Position numbers and translations under genes: made by a program. Shown one piece after another: positions 33,577-40,773 of a stretch of DNA of 44,794 nucleotides. The notes under the pieces were generated by a model. It searched no databases. It saw nothing but the letters and a program-made list of their open reading frames with translations, and was not told the DNA's origin. Source of the stretch: Alphaproteobacteria bacterium (GTDB lineage: Bacteria; Myxococcota_A; UBA796; GCA-2862545). The stretch spans positions 1 through 44,794 of the forward strand of contig JACKEO010000028.1 of assembly GCA_020632955.1 (NCBI GenBank), given 5' to 3'. Within the stretch, counting starts at the first letter, position 1. Each line of letters opens with the position of its first letter.

Positions 33577-33656
33577 AAGTCCTTTCGACTCCAAGTCCTT
33601 TCGACTCCGCTTGTTCCTCGTCTTTTCTCCGTCTGTTGCAGGACGCTGTTGCAGGA
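33577..33656. repeat. Two adjacent tandem direct repeats in a gene-free gap
   Basis: The 174-base gap 33557-33730 carries aagtcctttcgactcc twice in perfect tandem (33577-33592, 33593-33608), then ctgttgcagga twice at 13-base spacing (33633-33643, 33646-33656). The stretch is markedly richer in T than its surroundings. It marks the left border of the atypical region and could be a recombination scar or protein-binding array. No matching copy was found near the right border. Confidence 0.7.
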
Positions 33657-33730
33657 TCGGTCCCTCACCCGTCGCGTGAGCCCTCCGTGGTCGCGGTAGG
33701 TGGAGGGTCCCCACCACGGCTGGCGGTCCC

Positions 33731-34258
33731 GTGCTGCGGATGTCGTCCACCTGCGCTCAGACTGACTCGGCGCCCATCATCCGGCTCTGGACCGGGAGCG
33801 TCTTCGACGACCGCCGGCACGGCGAGGAGCCTGTCGCTCGCGTCCGGGTCGTCCACTACGTCTGCGCCTTCATGCACGGCGGCGGCGAGCGCATCCGCAA
33901 TCACGTCCGGCTGTGCGTCCACCGCATGGTGCCGTTCCTCGAGGTCATGGAGGAGGTGGGCGAGGGTGCCGGGGACGTCTGGCGGGACCTGGTGTTCATC
34001 GACGGCATCGAGACGTGGGGCCCGGCCGATCTCGACGAGCTGGTGCCCTTCGCCGTGCAGCACGTCGCGTAGACCTTCGGGGCCACGGAGTCGCGGGTGG
34101 TCGCCTTCCCCGAGGACGAGGCGATGACCGAGCGCCGGCTCGTCGCGGCCGGACTGCGCGAGGAGGTCATCGGGGCGGGGTGGTGGCTGACCGCGTGGAC
34201 GTGGCCGGTGGACCTGGGGGCGGACCTGCTGCTGCCGGATGACGACGACTGGCCGTAG
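33731..34258 (+). pseudogene. Unknown gene split by an in-frame TAG
   Basis: From GTG 33731 (or ATG 33740) an open frame runs 113 codons to a TAG at 34070-34072. The same frame then continues with protein-like content for 61 more codons (TFGATESRVVAFPEDEAMTE and so on, with Trp-rich GWWLTAWTWP) to a second TAG at 34256-34258. The simplest reading is one ancestral gene of about 175 residues with a nonsense mutation. Alternatives are readthrough, a sequencing error, or a separate small gene from ATG 34124. I do not recognise the family. The start has no strong ribosome-binding site. Confidence 0.55.
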
Positions 34259-34340
34259 CGGCAGCGCCAGAACGGGCCTGTCCGGCGCCATGTCGAGTCC
34301 GCGCCACAGGACAACAGACCTGGAGACGCAGCCTTGAGAC

Positions 34341-35504
34341 CTATGTCGCTCGCACCTGATCCCAATCGTCGCGATCGAGTTCCTCGCGCAGTTGCCGGTA
34401 CGAAAGCCGAGGCGGCTCGGAGGCCTCATCGACTCGGGCCGCCACGACTCCCTCGCAGTCCAGGGCCACCTGGACCTGCCACCAGGTCGGCGCCCGGTCC
34501 GGGGTGATGGCGTACACGGCTCCTGTCCACATCCAAGTCTCGCGACCGTTCCAACGACACGAGACCGCGAAGGGCATCCGGACGGGCCACGACGGCAACC
34601 GCGACGCGGGCAGAGACCCGTTCGCGCGCTCCACCGTCGCCACCACGTGGTGCGAGAAGGACGGCGCCAGTCCCCCCAGTTGGTCACTCTGGTGGTACGC
34701 GGACTCGCCGTCCCCCGCATGCACGACGACCGGCACCCTCCCCACCAACTCCACCATGCCGTAAGCCGCGCCCGCTCTCTTCCAGGTTGCCTCACCCAGG
34801 CCCATGGCCCCGCCGACGACCTGTGAAGCCCATGCGAGCGACGAGTTCCGAATGACCACGTCGACGTGGAGGAGGCGCGACTCCCGCGCGCCCTGTCGGG
34901 AGGGCATGGGCATCCGCGCCATCTGGGCCGTGATCAGTTCCGCGTCAAACCTTGGCCTCTGCCTCCGTCCAAGCACGAGGTCCGCTACAAGCGTGTCTGT
35001 GAGCCTCTGGGTGTGTTCGTTCACGCGGAGGTAGATCCGCGATCCGCCGTCTTCTTGGACCGGTGCCAAGTCAAGCCCCCGAGGTACCGCGACCAGCACG
35101 AGCCGCCCCTCGTCCAGCACCAGCACTCTCGGCGGCCCCGAGGTGTACCCGTGGAGGGCACGCGTCTGAACGTGGACCCACGCCTCTACGCCGTCTGGAA
35201 AGCCGGAAGGATCTACTTCCCAGCCCCTACGCCCGAGCGTGGCGGGCGGGTCACCAGCACGCGGCTTCTCACCGCGCCCCATGACCCCATAGACGAGGAC
35301 GCCGCCGTCCGTGTTCGCGAAGGCGGCCACGTCCCGCCTGAGTTCCCGACCCTTCTCCTTGGACGGCCGGAGCGCGTCACCTCGCTTCCAGTCAAGGTGC
35401 TCATCCTCATCGACGCCCGGGACCATACGATCGATGTCCTGGACCGTGATGTCCTCGCCATACAGAACCCGTTCCATCAGCTCCCACGACGTGAGTGCCC
35501 CCAT
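34341..35504 (-). CDS. Schlafen AlbA_2-domain protein
   Basis: 387 aa. The N-terminal 170 residues fit the AlbA_2 (divergent AAA-4, Schlafen-type) fold: acidic EDEHLDWKRG (33-42) as the E..E.K motif, KGRELRRDVAAFANTDGGVL (51-70) as the AFANT.GG motif, then VLVAVPRG and IYLRVNEHTQRLTD with the usual R.G/R.N element. The C-terminal 200 residues are unrecognised and rich in Trp and beta-strands. AlbA_2 proteins bind nucleic acids; several are regulators or phage-defence components with RNase activity. It lies 22 bases after a 79-codon gene on the same strand. Codon use is less GC-extreme than in the flanks. Confidence 0.78.
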   Translation of the reverse strand: MGALTSWELMERVLYGEDITVQDIDRMVPGVDEDEHLDWKRGDALRPSKEKGRELRRDVAAFANTDGGVLVYGVMGRGEKPRAGDPPATLGRRGWEVDPSGFPDGVEAWVHVQTRALHGYTSGPPRVLVLDEGRLVLVAVPRGLDLAPVQEDGGSRIYLRVNEHTQRLTDTLVADLVLGRRQRPRFDAELITAQMARMPMPSRQGARESRLLHVDVVIRNSSLAWASQVVGGAMGLGEATWKRAGAAYGMVELVGRVPVVVHAGDGESAYHQSDQLGGLAPSFSHHVVATVERANGSLPASRLPSWPVRMPFAVSCRWNGRETWMWTGAVYAITPDRAPTWWQVQVALDCEGVVAARVDEASEPPRLSYRQLREELDRDDWDQVRAT

Positions 35505-35526
35505 CGACAGCCGCCCTCCTCAGCCG

Positions 35527-35766
35527 CTATTCGCCCGCACCGCCCCGTGCCGGCGGCCGCTCCTGTGGTTCCGGTGTCGCCGCCGCCCGGCGCGACTCCG
35601 CGTCCCACTCGTGATCGATGAACTCGCCGCGCCGGTACATTTCGGCAAGCAGGGCCCGATCCTCGGGGGTCTGCGGAGCGTACGTGAGCTCCTCGCGAGT
35701 CTCCCCGGTCAGCAGATCCGTTGTGATGACCTTCTCGACGATCATCTGCTGAGTGTATCGCGTCAC
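35527..35766 (-). CDS. Small protein upstream of the Schlafen-like gene
   Basis: 79 aa from GTG 35766, or 72 aa from ATG 35745; neither start has a good ribosome-binding site. The content is polar and charged (DLLTGETREELTYAPQTPED, MYRRGEFIDHEWD) with a disordered Pro/Glu tail. There is no known family and no signal or membrane segment. Distance to the Schlafen-like gene (22 bases) implies one transcript, so it may be a partner or inhibitor of that protein. Confidence 0.5.
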   Translation of the reverse strand: MTRYTQQMIVEKVITTDLLTGETREELTYAPQTPEDRALLAEMYRRGEFIDHEWDAESRRAAATPEPQERPPARGGAGE

Positions 35767-36005
35767 GGGCAGCGCGCGACGCCCGCCCTGGGCCTGGCCA
35801 CGTGGGGTGCGGCCACGCGCATACGGGGCGCGCTGGGGGGAGCCCAGGACGGACGTGCGGCGACCCTACCGACGGGCCAGGACAGGGTCAACGCATCGTC
35901 GCGCCAGGCATGGTGGGCCAGCGATCTCGGGTTCGCCACGCCCACGTGCGCAAGAGCTGGCGACCCCACGCCGGGCAGGTCGAAGGTGCCGTAGCGAGTT
36001 CGCGG
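35767..36005. other. Gene-free stretch inside the atypical region
   Basis: Short open frames exist on both strands, but their residue content is Arg/Ala/Pro-rich shadow type and none has a ribosome-binding site. No tRNA-like or repeat structure was seen. It forms the divergent gap between the Schlafen-like unit and the zinc-ribbon gene. Confidence 0.5.
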
Positions 36006-36033
36006 TTGTCGAGGTTCGCCCCGCTGCTACACT
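36006..36033 (+). promoter_or_regulatory. Sigma-70-like promoter for the zinc-ribbon gene
   Basis: TTGTCG (36006-36011), a 16-base spacer and TACACT (36028-36033), 33 bases before the GTG. It is the only spot in the window where I see both hexamers at proper spacing. Confidence 0.5.
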
Positions 36034-36066
36034 CCGCCGACCGGTGAGTCCGGGTGTGGGGGGACG

Positions 36067-37332
36067 GTGGCATTCTGTACGTCGTGCGGCGCATCACTCG
36101 CGGGTGGCGCGGCCTTCTGCGGTTCCTGCGGGAAGCCGACCGGCGGGCCAGCGGCGAGCGCGCCATCACCGCCGCCCGAAAGGCCGAAGGCCGCACGCGG
36201 CGAGGTGTGGTGCGACCAGTGCGGCGCGTCGCGGAAGGTGACCCACCCCCGCAGCAACGCGGTCACCGCGCTCGCTGTGGCTGGGTTCTTCACCTGCGGG
36301 ACCGCATGGCTCGCGATCCCTTTCGTCCTCGGGCAGCCATCGACGGCCTGCGCGACCTGCAAGCGTCCGATCGGCGGGACCGCCCCCGCGCGGGAGGGAG
36401 CCCTTGAATCGGTCTGGCGGTGGTTCTGGGCGCTCCCTCCCGATGCGAAGAGGTGGATCGGTGGCGGGTTCGCCGTGCTCCTCGTGGGGAGCTGGATCTT
36501 CCTCGCCATGGACCAGCGCGCGGCGCGCGCCCGCGATGAGCGCCGCGCCGCCGAGAATCAGGCTGTCGCCGCGGCCGCCGAGGCTGAGGCCCAGCAACGC
36601 CGCGCGGACCTCGTCGCCGACGCGCCCGAAGTGGAGCGGGCCCTCCTCGCGGACCTGGCCGCCGTAGACAAGGCGCTCGGCGCCAAGGACATCGCGGGCG
36701 CGCGAGCCCTCGAAGCTCAGTGGCGCAGCCGTGCCGCCCCCTACGATGGCATCGAGGAGGCCGAAGGCATCGGCGCCGCCGTGGCTGAACTCAAGTGCCG
36801 GGCGGCATGGACGGGCCTTCCTGACGCGATGTCCAGCTACGACGCCGCGACGAAGAGCAAGGAGTACTCCCGAGCGGAACAGGCGATCTCGACAGCCCTG
36901 CTCTCCGCCGAGTCCATGGAGCGCGAGTGCCCAGAGTTCGCGAGCAAGATCGGCCTCGCCGCATGGAAGGCTCGCGCCAACAAGAGCCTCGCCCGTGTCG
37001 CCCCCAAGGCCGCCAGCGAGCGGAAGAAGGCGCAGGACGAGGCGGCGGCAGCCGAAGCGCTGCGAACCATGTGCGGCACGTCGCCGACGATCTCGTCCTG
37101 GGACGGCGAGCTGCTGGGCGCCGCTCGGTTCCTGCGCGAGTCCGCCCATGACCCGGGCTCCATCGAGGTGACGGACTGCTCCCGACCCGTGCTGACGGAC
37201 GCGTGCTGGCGATCTCGGTGCAAGGTGCGCGGGAAGAACGCGTTCGGCGGGACGGTCCTCAACATCATGGACTTCTGGGCCGCGACGCGGGGATCGACCG
37301 TCGTGGTGCTCGCAGCCGAAGAGGCGGAATAG
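36067..37332 (+). CDS. Zinc-ribbon membrane protein with LITAF-like domain
   Basis: 421 aa from GTG. A first zinc ribbon (CTSCGASLAGGAAFCGSCG, residues 4-22) is followed by a second Cys pair (WCDQCGASRKVTH, about 48-60), a hydrophobic stretch (ALAVAGFFTCGTAWLAIPFV), and a closing pair (ACATCKRPIGG). The order CxxC, membrane-embedded helix, CxxCK.(L/I)G is that of LITAF-like domains. A true membrane helix lies at about 136-155 (WIGGGFAVLLVGSWIFL). Then comes a long Ala/Glu/Arg coiled coil (158-340) and a C-terminal beta segment with Cys near the end. Topology suggests anchoring to the cytoplasmic membrane. Function is unknown. Confidence 0.7.
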   Translation: MAFCTSCGASLAGGAAFCGSCGKPTGGPAASAPSPPPERPKAARGEVWCDQCGASRKVTHPRSNAVTALAVAGFFTCGTAWLAIPFVLGQPSTACATCKRPIGGTAPAREGALESVWRWFWALPPDAKRWIGGGFAVLLVGSWIFLAMDQRAARARDERRAAENQAVAAAAEAEAQQRRADLVADAPEVERALLADLAAVDKALGAKDIAGARALEAQWRSRAAPYDGIEEAEGIGAAVAELKCRAAWTGLPDAMSSYDAATKSKEYSRAEQAISTALLSAESMERECPEFASKIGLAAWKARANKSLARVAPKAASERKKAQDEAAAAEALRTMCGTSPTISSWDGELLGAARFLRESAHDPGSIEVTDCSRPVLTDACWRSRCKVRGKNAFGGTVLNIMDFWAATRGSTVVVLAAEEAE

Positions 37333-37397
37333 CTGCTCTCCAGATACGCATCGCCATCGCCATCGCCGCACTCACCGCTTGCGCCACCACCGGCTAG

Positions 37398-37955
37398 GCG
37401 CCCCGCAACGCCGACGACCCCACGCCGCGGAACGTCGACGGGCCGGGCGCTACACCGATTGCGAAGCAGCAGCCTCGCATCGGCGAGGTGGCGGCGCTCC
37501 GGTGGCGGGACCTCAACGCGAGCACGGGCACGCTGACCCTGCGGGGCAAGACCGGCGCGCGCGAGTTCCCATTCGGCGGCGACGTGCTCGAGGAGCTGCG
37601 CGCGTGGCCCCGGCGGCCTAACCACCTCCAGCTCCTCGGCGTGAAGCACAACACGGCGGTGGGCCAGCTACGGGCGCGCCACCTCCCGCGGGCCTTCGCG
37701 GCCTCCGGCGTGACGCCCTTCACGCCCCATGGGCTCCGGCGGGGGGGGGTGGACGCGCTGCTACGAGCCGGGGTGGACTTCGGGACGGCGGCCAGCCTGC
37801 TCGGGCACTCGCCGAAGGCGATGCTCGACTTCTACCGGCAGGCCACGGCGGACGACCGGCGGCGGGCGGTGGCGGCCGCGGCGCTGGGGAGGCTGGAGCC
37901 GCTCGGTCGGAAGGTGATCGCATTCCCCGGAAGCGGTGATTCTTCCGTCGATTGA
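37398..37955 (+). pseudogene. Tyrosine recombinase, catalytic half only
   Basis: The frame is open after a TAG at 37395-37397; the integrase-like sequence begins at PRIGEVAALRWRD (37473) and ends at 37955. A GTG at 37488 could start translation but falls after the first catalytic Arg. The catalytic residues are there: Arg in RIGE, Lys in LRGKTGAREFP, HGLRR, GHS in LLGHSPKAM, and nucleophile Tyr in LDFYRQA. The core-binding N-terminal domain that should precede them is missing, so this is a remnant of a mobile element. The 5' junction follows directly on the zinc-ribbon gene. Confidence 0.82.
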
Positions 37956-38019
37956 ACGTGTCTCGATGCGTCCGACGTCAAGCAACTCGGTTTCGTTTCG
38001 AATATTGCGTCTACAGGAA

Positions 38020-38039
38020 GGCCCCGCTACACGGGGGCC
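38020..38039 (+). promoter_or_regulatory. GC hairpin in the leader of the toxin-antitoxin pair
   Basis: ggccccg, loop ctaca, cgggggcc with one bulged G, 21 bases before the antitoxin GTG and just after an AT-rich patch (38001-38015, cgaatattgcgtcta) that probably holds the promoter. It may be an operator or a leader hairpin. Confidence 0.4.
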
Positions 38040-38060
38040 CGGAAGGGTTGGAGGTGTGCT

Positions 38061-38516
38061 GTGGCTACCGGGGTGACGGTGCCGCGCGAGGACACGATCG
38101 CGGAGGCGCAGGAGGCACTGCGTCAGCTCCGAGATGGCGACGGTGTGCTCGTGCGCTCCATGACGCTCGTTACTCGCGACGGTGAGCAGGAGCGACATGT
38201 GAACGTCCGGCTGCCGCTGGAGGCCTCGTCGCTGCTCCTGCAGGTGCTCGGACACCTCGCGACCGGTACCCCGGTCGCTGTCCTGCCACGCCATGCGGTG
38301 CTCACGACGCAGGAGGCAGCAGACCTGCTCAACGTGTCGCGACCGTTCCTCATCGGCCTGCTGAAGGCGGGCACTCTCGCCCACCACATGGCAGGCAGGC
38401 ATCGCCGGGTGCGCCTCAACGACCTGTTGGAGTACAAGCGTCGTCGAGATGCCGAGTCGCGGCGCGCGCTCGATGAGCTGGCTGTAGAGGCCCAGAAGCT
38501 CGGCCTCGGCTACTAG
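38061..38516 (+). CDS. Antitoxin with excisionase-type helix-turn-helix
   Basis: 151 aa from GTG, GGAGG six bases upstream. The N-terminal half is mixed helix and strand (EAQEALRQLRDGDGVLVRSM, HVNVRLPLEASSLLLQVLGH). The C-terminal half is a MerR/Xis-type winged helix: VLTTQEAADLLNVSRPFLIG, LLKAGTLAHHMAGRHRRVRL, DLLEYKRRRD. Excisionase-fold antitoxins with this arrangement are found directly upstream of PIN toxins. The stop is eight bases before the PIN start. It likely binds its own promoter and the toxin. Confidence 0.83.
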   Translation: MATGVTVPREDTIAEAQEALRQLRDGDGVLVRSMTLVTRDGEQERHVNVRLPLEASSLLLQVLGHLATGTPVAVLPRHAVLTTQEAADLLNVSRPFLIGLLKAGTLAHHMAGRHRRVRLNDLLEYKRRRDAESRRALDELAVEAQKLGLGY

Positions 38517-38524
38517 GCCCGGCC

Positions 38525-39124
38525 GTGGCGTCGTTCGTCGTCATCTACGATGCCTGCGTCCTGTACCCCGCGCAGTTGCGCGACCTGTTGCTGCGCGTCG
38601 CTCACACCGGGGTTGTTCGAGCACGGTGGACCGACGACATCCTCGACGAGTGCTTCCGCGCGCTCAAGAGGAATCGGCCGGACCTGGACGACTCGAAGCT
38701 CGCGCGCACGCGCAGCCTCATCTGCGGTGCGGTCGATGACTCGATGGTGACGGGACATCGCCGGCTCATCGACTCCGTGACCGGGATCCCGGACCAGAAC
38801 GACCGTCACGTCGTTGCGGCGGCGATCCACGCCAAGGCACAGGTCATCGTGACGAGCAACCTGCGGCACTTCCCGAGCGAGGCGCTGGAACCGTGGGACA
38901 TCGAAGCGAAGCACCCGGACGACTTCCTCGCGGATACCATCGACCTCGCTCCGGGCCTCGTGGTCACCGCGGTGACCGAGATGCGTGACGCGCTCAAGGA
39001 CCCGCCGAAGACCATCGACGAGTTGATCGACGACTTCGACCGAGCCGGTCTCGTGCAGACCGCTTCCCGGCTCCGCAGCATCTTCACGGGCGCGGCCACC
39101 TGGCGAGGCACCGACCGGGGCTGA
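38525..39124 (+). CDS. PIN-domain toxin (VapC-like RNase)
   Basis: 199 aa from GTG eight bases after the antitoxin. The PIN acidic residues are present: Asp9 in VVIYDACVLYP, Glu42 in DDILDECFRAL, Asp93 in PDQNDRHVVAAA, with the TSN element (VIVTSNLRHFP, 108-117). It is longer than the usual 130-140 aa VapC because of an extra C-terminal helical segment, as in other excisionase-type PIN pairs. Expected activity is Mg-dependent RNA cleavage; the target is unknown. The stop codon lies inside an inverted repeat arm (39117-39127). Confidence 0.85.
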   Translation: MASFVVIYDACVLYPAQLRDLLLRVAHTGVVRARWTDDILDECFRALKRNRPDLDDSKLARTRSLICGAVDDSMVTGHRRLIDSVTGIPDQNDRHVVAAAIHAKAQVIVTSNLRHFPSEALEPWDIEAKHPDDFLADTIDLAPGLVVTAVTEMRDALKDPPKTIDELIDDFDRAGLVQTASRLRSIFTGAATWRGTDRG

Positions 39125-39226
39125 AACCGACAGCGCCCGGCGCGCAACCGATCGCGCGGCCCTCCGTGTTGTAGTGGCCGCTGTAGTGGTCGAGGCCCGT
39201 TTCAGCCCCCTCCAGACCACTACAGC
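39117..39226. repeat. Interlocked inverted repeats at the island edge
   Basis: Two perfect pairs: ggggctgaaac (39117-39127) with gtttcagcccc (39199-39209), and gctgtagtggtc (39180-39191) with gaccactacagc (39215-39226). The arms interleave, so they cannot both form simple hairpins at once. A third tgtagtgg occurs at about 39170. They may be terminator alternatives for the toxin and infA transcripts, or recombinase-type sites. Confidence 0.65.
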
Positions 39227-39279
39227 ACGACCCGAGTACCCGACTTGTGCAGGTACAACCTAGGTCGCGGGATCGTGCC

Positions 39280-39498
39280 CTACTTGTGCCGGAACACGAT
39301 CCTCCCCTTCGACAGGTCGTACGGGCTCACGGCCACCGTCACGCGGTCGCCGAGCACGACGCGGATGTGGAACCGGCGCAGCTTGCCTGCGAGATGCGCG
39401 TGCACCTCCGTGCCCGCCTCGGTCTCCACCAGGAAGTTCCCGCCAGGGAAGACCTCCTTGATGACGCCCTCGATCTCGATCAGGTCCTCTGCGGCCAC
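39280..39498 (-). CDS. infA: Translation initiation factor IF-1
   Basis: 72 aa, the exact bacterial IF-1 length, when started at GTG 39498 with GGAGG five bases upstream; a TTG at 39513 would add five residues and overlap that site. The OB-fold sequence is canonical: DLIEIEGVIKEVFPGGNFLV, HAHLAGKLRRFHIRVVLGDR, SPYDLSKGRIVFRHK. It occupies the A site of the 30S subunit during initiation. It is the last of five minus-strand genes and borders the atypical region; 61 bases separate it from tgt. Confidence 0.97.
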   Translation of the reverse strand: MAAEDLIEIEGVIKEVFPGGNFLVETEAGTEVHAHLAGKLRRFHIRVVLGDRVTVAVSPYDLSKGRIVFRHK

Positions 39499-39524
39499 GC
39501 GTGCCTCCGGCAACGGCCCCGCGA

Positions 39525-39532
39525 CCTAACCC
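39525..39532 (-). promoter_or_regulatory. Possible -10 box for infA
   Basis: GGGTTAGG on the minus strand, 27 bases ahead of the infA GTG in the short gap after tgt. It resembles the TA boxes at other gene starts here. Confidence 0.3.
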
Positions 39533-39559
39533 GACCTCCGAGCGGCACAAGCGGGCCGG

Positions 39560-40747
39560 TCAGCGGCGCCCGCGTCCCTTGGGCTTCGGCGGGGGACGGC
39601 CCGCACGGGACTTGCCCTTCCCCTCGCCCTCAGGCTCCTCGGGCGCACCGTCCGGGTAGAGCTCGCCGATCTCGTGGCGGAAGGCGGTGAACGTGCCGGC
39701 CAGGATGCGCTCGCGGGCCGTGGCCATGAGCTGCTGGAACCAGGCGATGTTGTGGATCGAGGCCAGCGTGGCCGCCAGGATCTCGTTCACCTTGAAGAGG
39801 TGGTGCAGGTAGGCGCGCGTGAAGGTGGCGCAGGTGCTGCAGGTGCACCGGTCGTCGAGCGGACGCAGGTCGCCGCGGTAGCGACGGTCGCCCAGGCGCA
39901 TGCGGCCGTGCCAGGTCCACACCACGCCCGAGCGCGCGTGGCGGGTCTGGATGACGCAGTCGAACATGTCGATGCCGCGGGCCACGCCCTCGATGAGGTC
40001 GAGCGGGCGCCCCACCCCCATCAGGTAGCGGGGGGCGTCCCAGGGCATGTGCAGGGTGGTCATGTCGAGCACCTCGCACATCTTGCCGTGACCCTCGCCC
40101 ACCGACAGGCCACCGATCGCGTAGCCGTCGAAGCCGATCTCGGTGATCGCCTCGGCGCTGCGCTGCCGCAGGTCGGGCCAGAAGCCGCCCTGCACGATCC
40201 CGAAGAGGGACTGGTCGGGCCGCTGGTGGGCCTCCTTGCTGCGCCGCTCCCAGCGGGTGGTGCGGTCGACGCTGGCGGCCACGTAGTCGTAGCTCTCGCC
40301 GTAGGCGACGCACTCGTCGAAGACCATGGCGATGTCGGAGCCGAGCGCCTCCTGGATGGCCATCGAGCGCTCGGGCGTGAGCACGGTCTGCCGCCCGTCG
40401 ATCTCGTAGCGGAAGCGGACCCCCTCCTCGCTCACGTCCTTCTCGAGGCTGAAGACCTGGAAGCCGCCCGAGTCGGTGAGGATGGGCAGCTCGGTGCCCA
40501 TGAAGGCGTGGAGGCCCCCATGCCGGGCCACCAGCTCCTCCCCCGGCCGCTGGTGCAGATGGTAGGTGTTCGCGAGCACGATCTGCGCGCCCGTCTCCTC
40601 CAGCTGCCGCGGGTGGACGCCACGCACGGCACCCTGCGTGCCCACGGGCATGAACAGGGGCGTGGTGACCGTGCCCCGCTCCAGCTGGAGCGTGGTGGCC
40701 CGGGCGTTGCCCTCGTGACCGTCGACCGTGAAGGGGATGGAGCGCAT
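39560..40747 (-). CDS. tgt: tRNA-guanine transglycosylase (queuosine insertion)
   Basis: 395 aa, typical for bacterial Tgt plus a short basic tail (GRPPPKPKGRGRR). Motifs: TPLFMPVGTQGAVRGV, LANTYHLHQRPG, ILTDSGGFQVFSL with the active-site Asp, SLFGIVQGGFWPDLR, GYAIGGLSVGE, MFDCVIQTRHARSG with the nucleophile Asp, and the zinc site CTCSTCATFTRAYLHHLF. It exchanges guanine at position 34 of GUN-anticodon tRNAs for preQ1 in the cytoplasm. It lies 26 bases after the DUF6920-like gene and is probably co-transcribed with it. Confidence 0.97.
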   Translation of the reverse strand: MRSIPFTVDGHEGNARATTLQLERGTVTTPLFMPVGTQGAVRGVHPRQLEETGAQIVLANTYHLHQRPGEELVARHGGLHAFMGTELPILTDSGGFQVFSLEKDVSEEGVRFRYEIDGRQTVLTPERSMAIQEALGSDIAMVFDECVAYGESYDYVAASVDRTTRWERRSKEAHQRPDQSLFGIVQGGFWPDLRQRSAEAITEIGFDGYAIGGLSVGEGHGKMCEVLDMTTLHMPWDAPRYLMGVGRPLDLIEGVARGIDMFDCVIQTRHARSGVVWTWHGRMRLGDRRYRGDLRPLDDRCTCSTCATFTRAYLHHLFKVNEILAATLASIHNIAWFQQLMATARERILAGTFTAFRHEIGELYPDGAPEEPEGEGKGKSRAGRPPPKPKGRGRR

Positions 40748-40773
40748 CGGCGCCGCCTATTCGGGCAGCGAGG

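Noticed and set aside
35763..35969. 68-codon open frame on the minus strand in the gene-free stretch
   Set aside because: No ribosome-binding site, Arg/Ala/Pro-rich shadow composition, no recognisable feature.
37323..37397. Lipoprotein signal-like reading IRIAIAIAALTAC before a TAG
   Set aside because: There is no ATG, GTG or TTG close enough in frame to start it and no ribosome-binding site; kept only as a hint of a broken gene.
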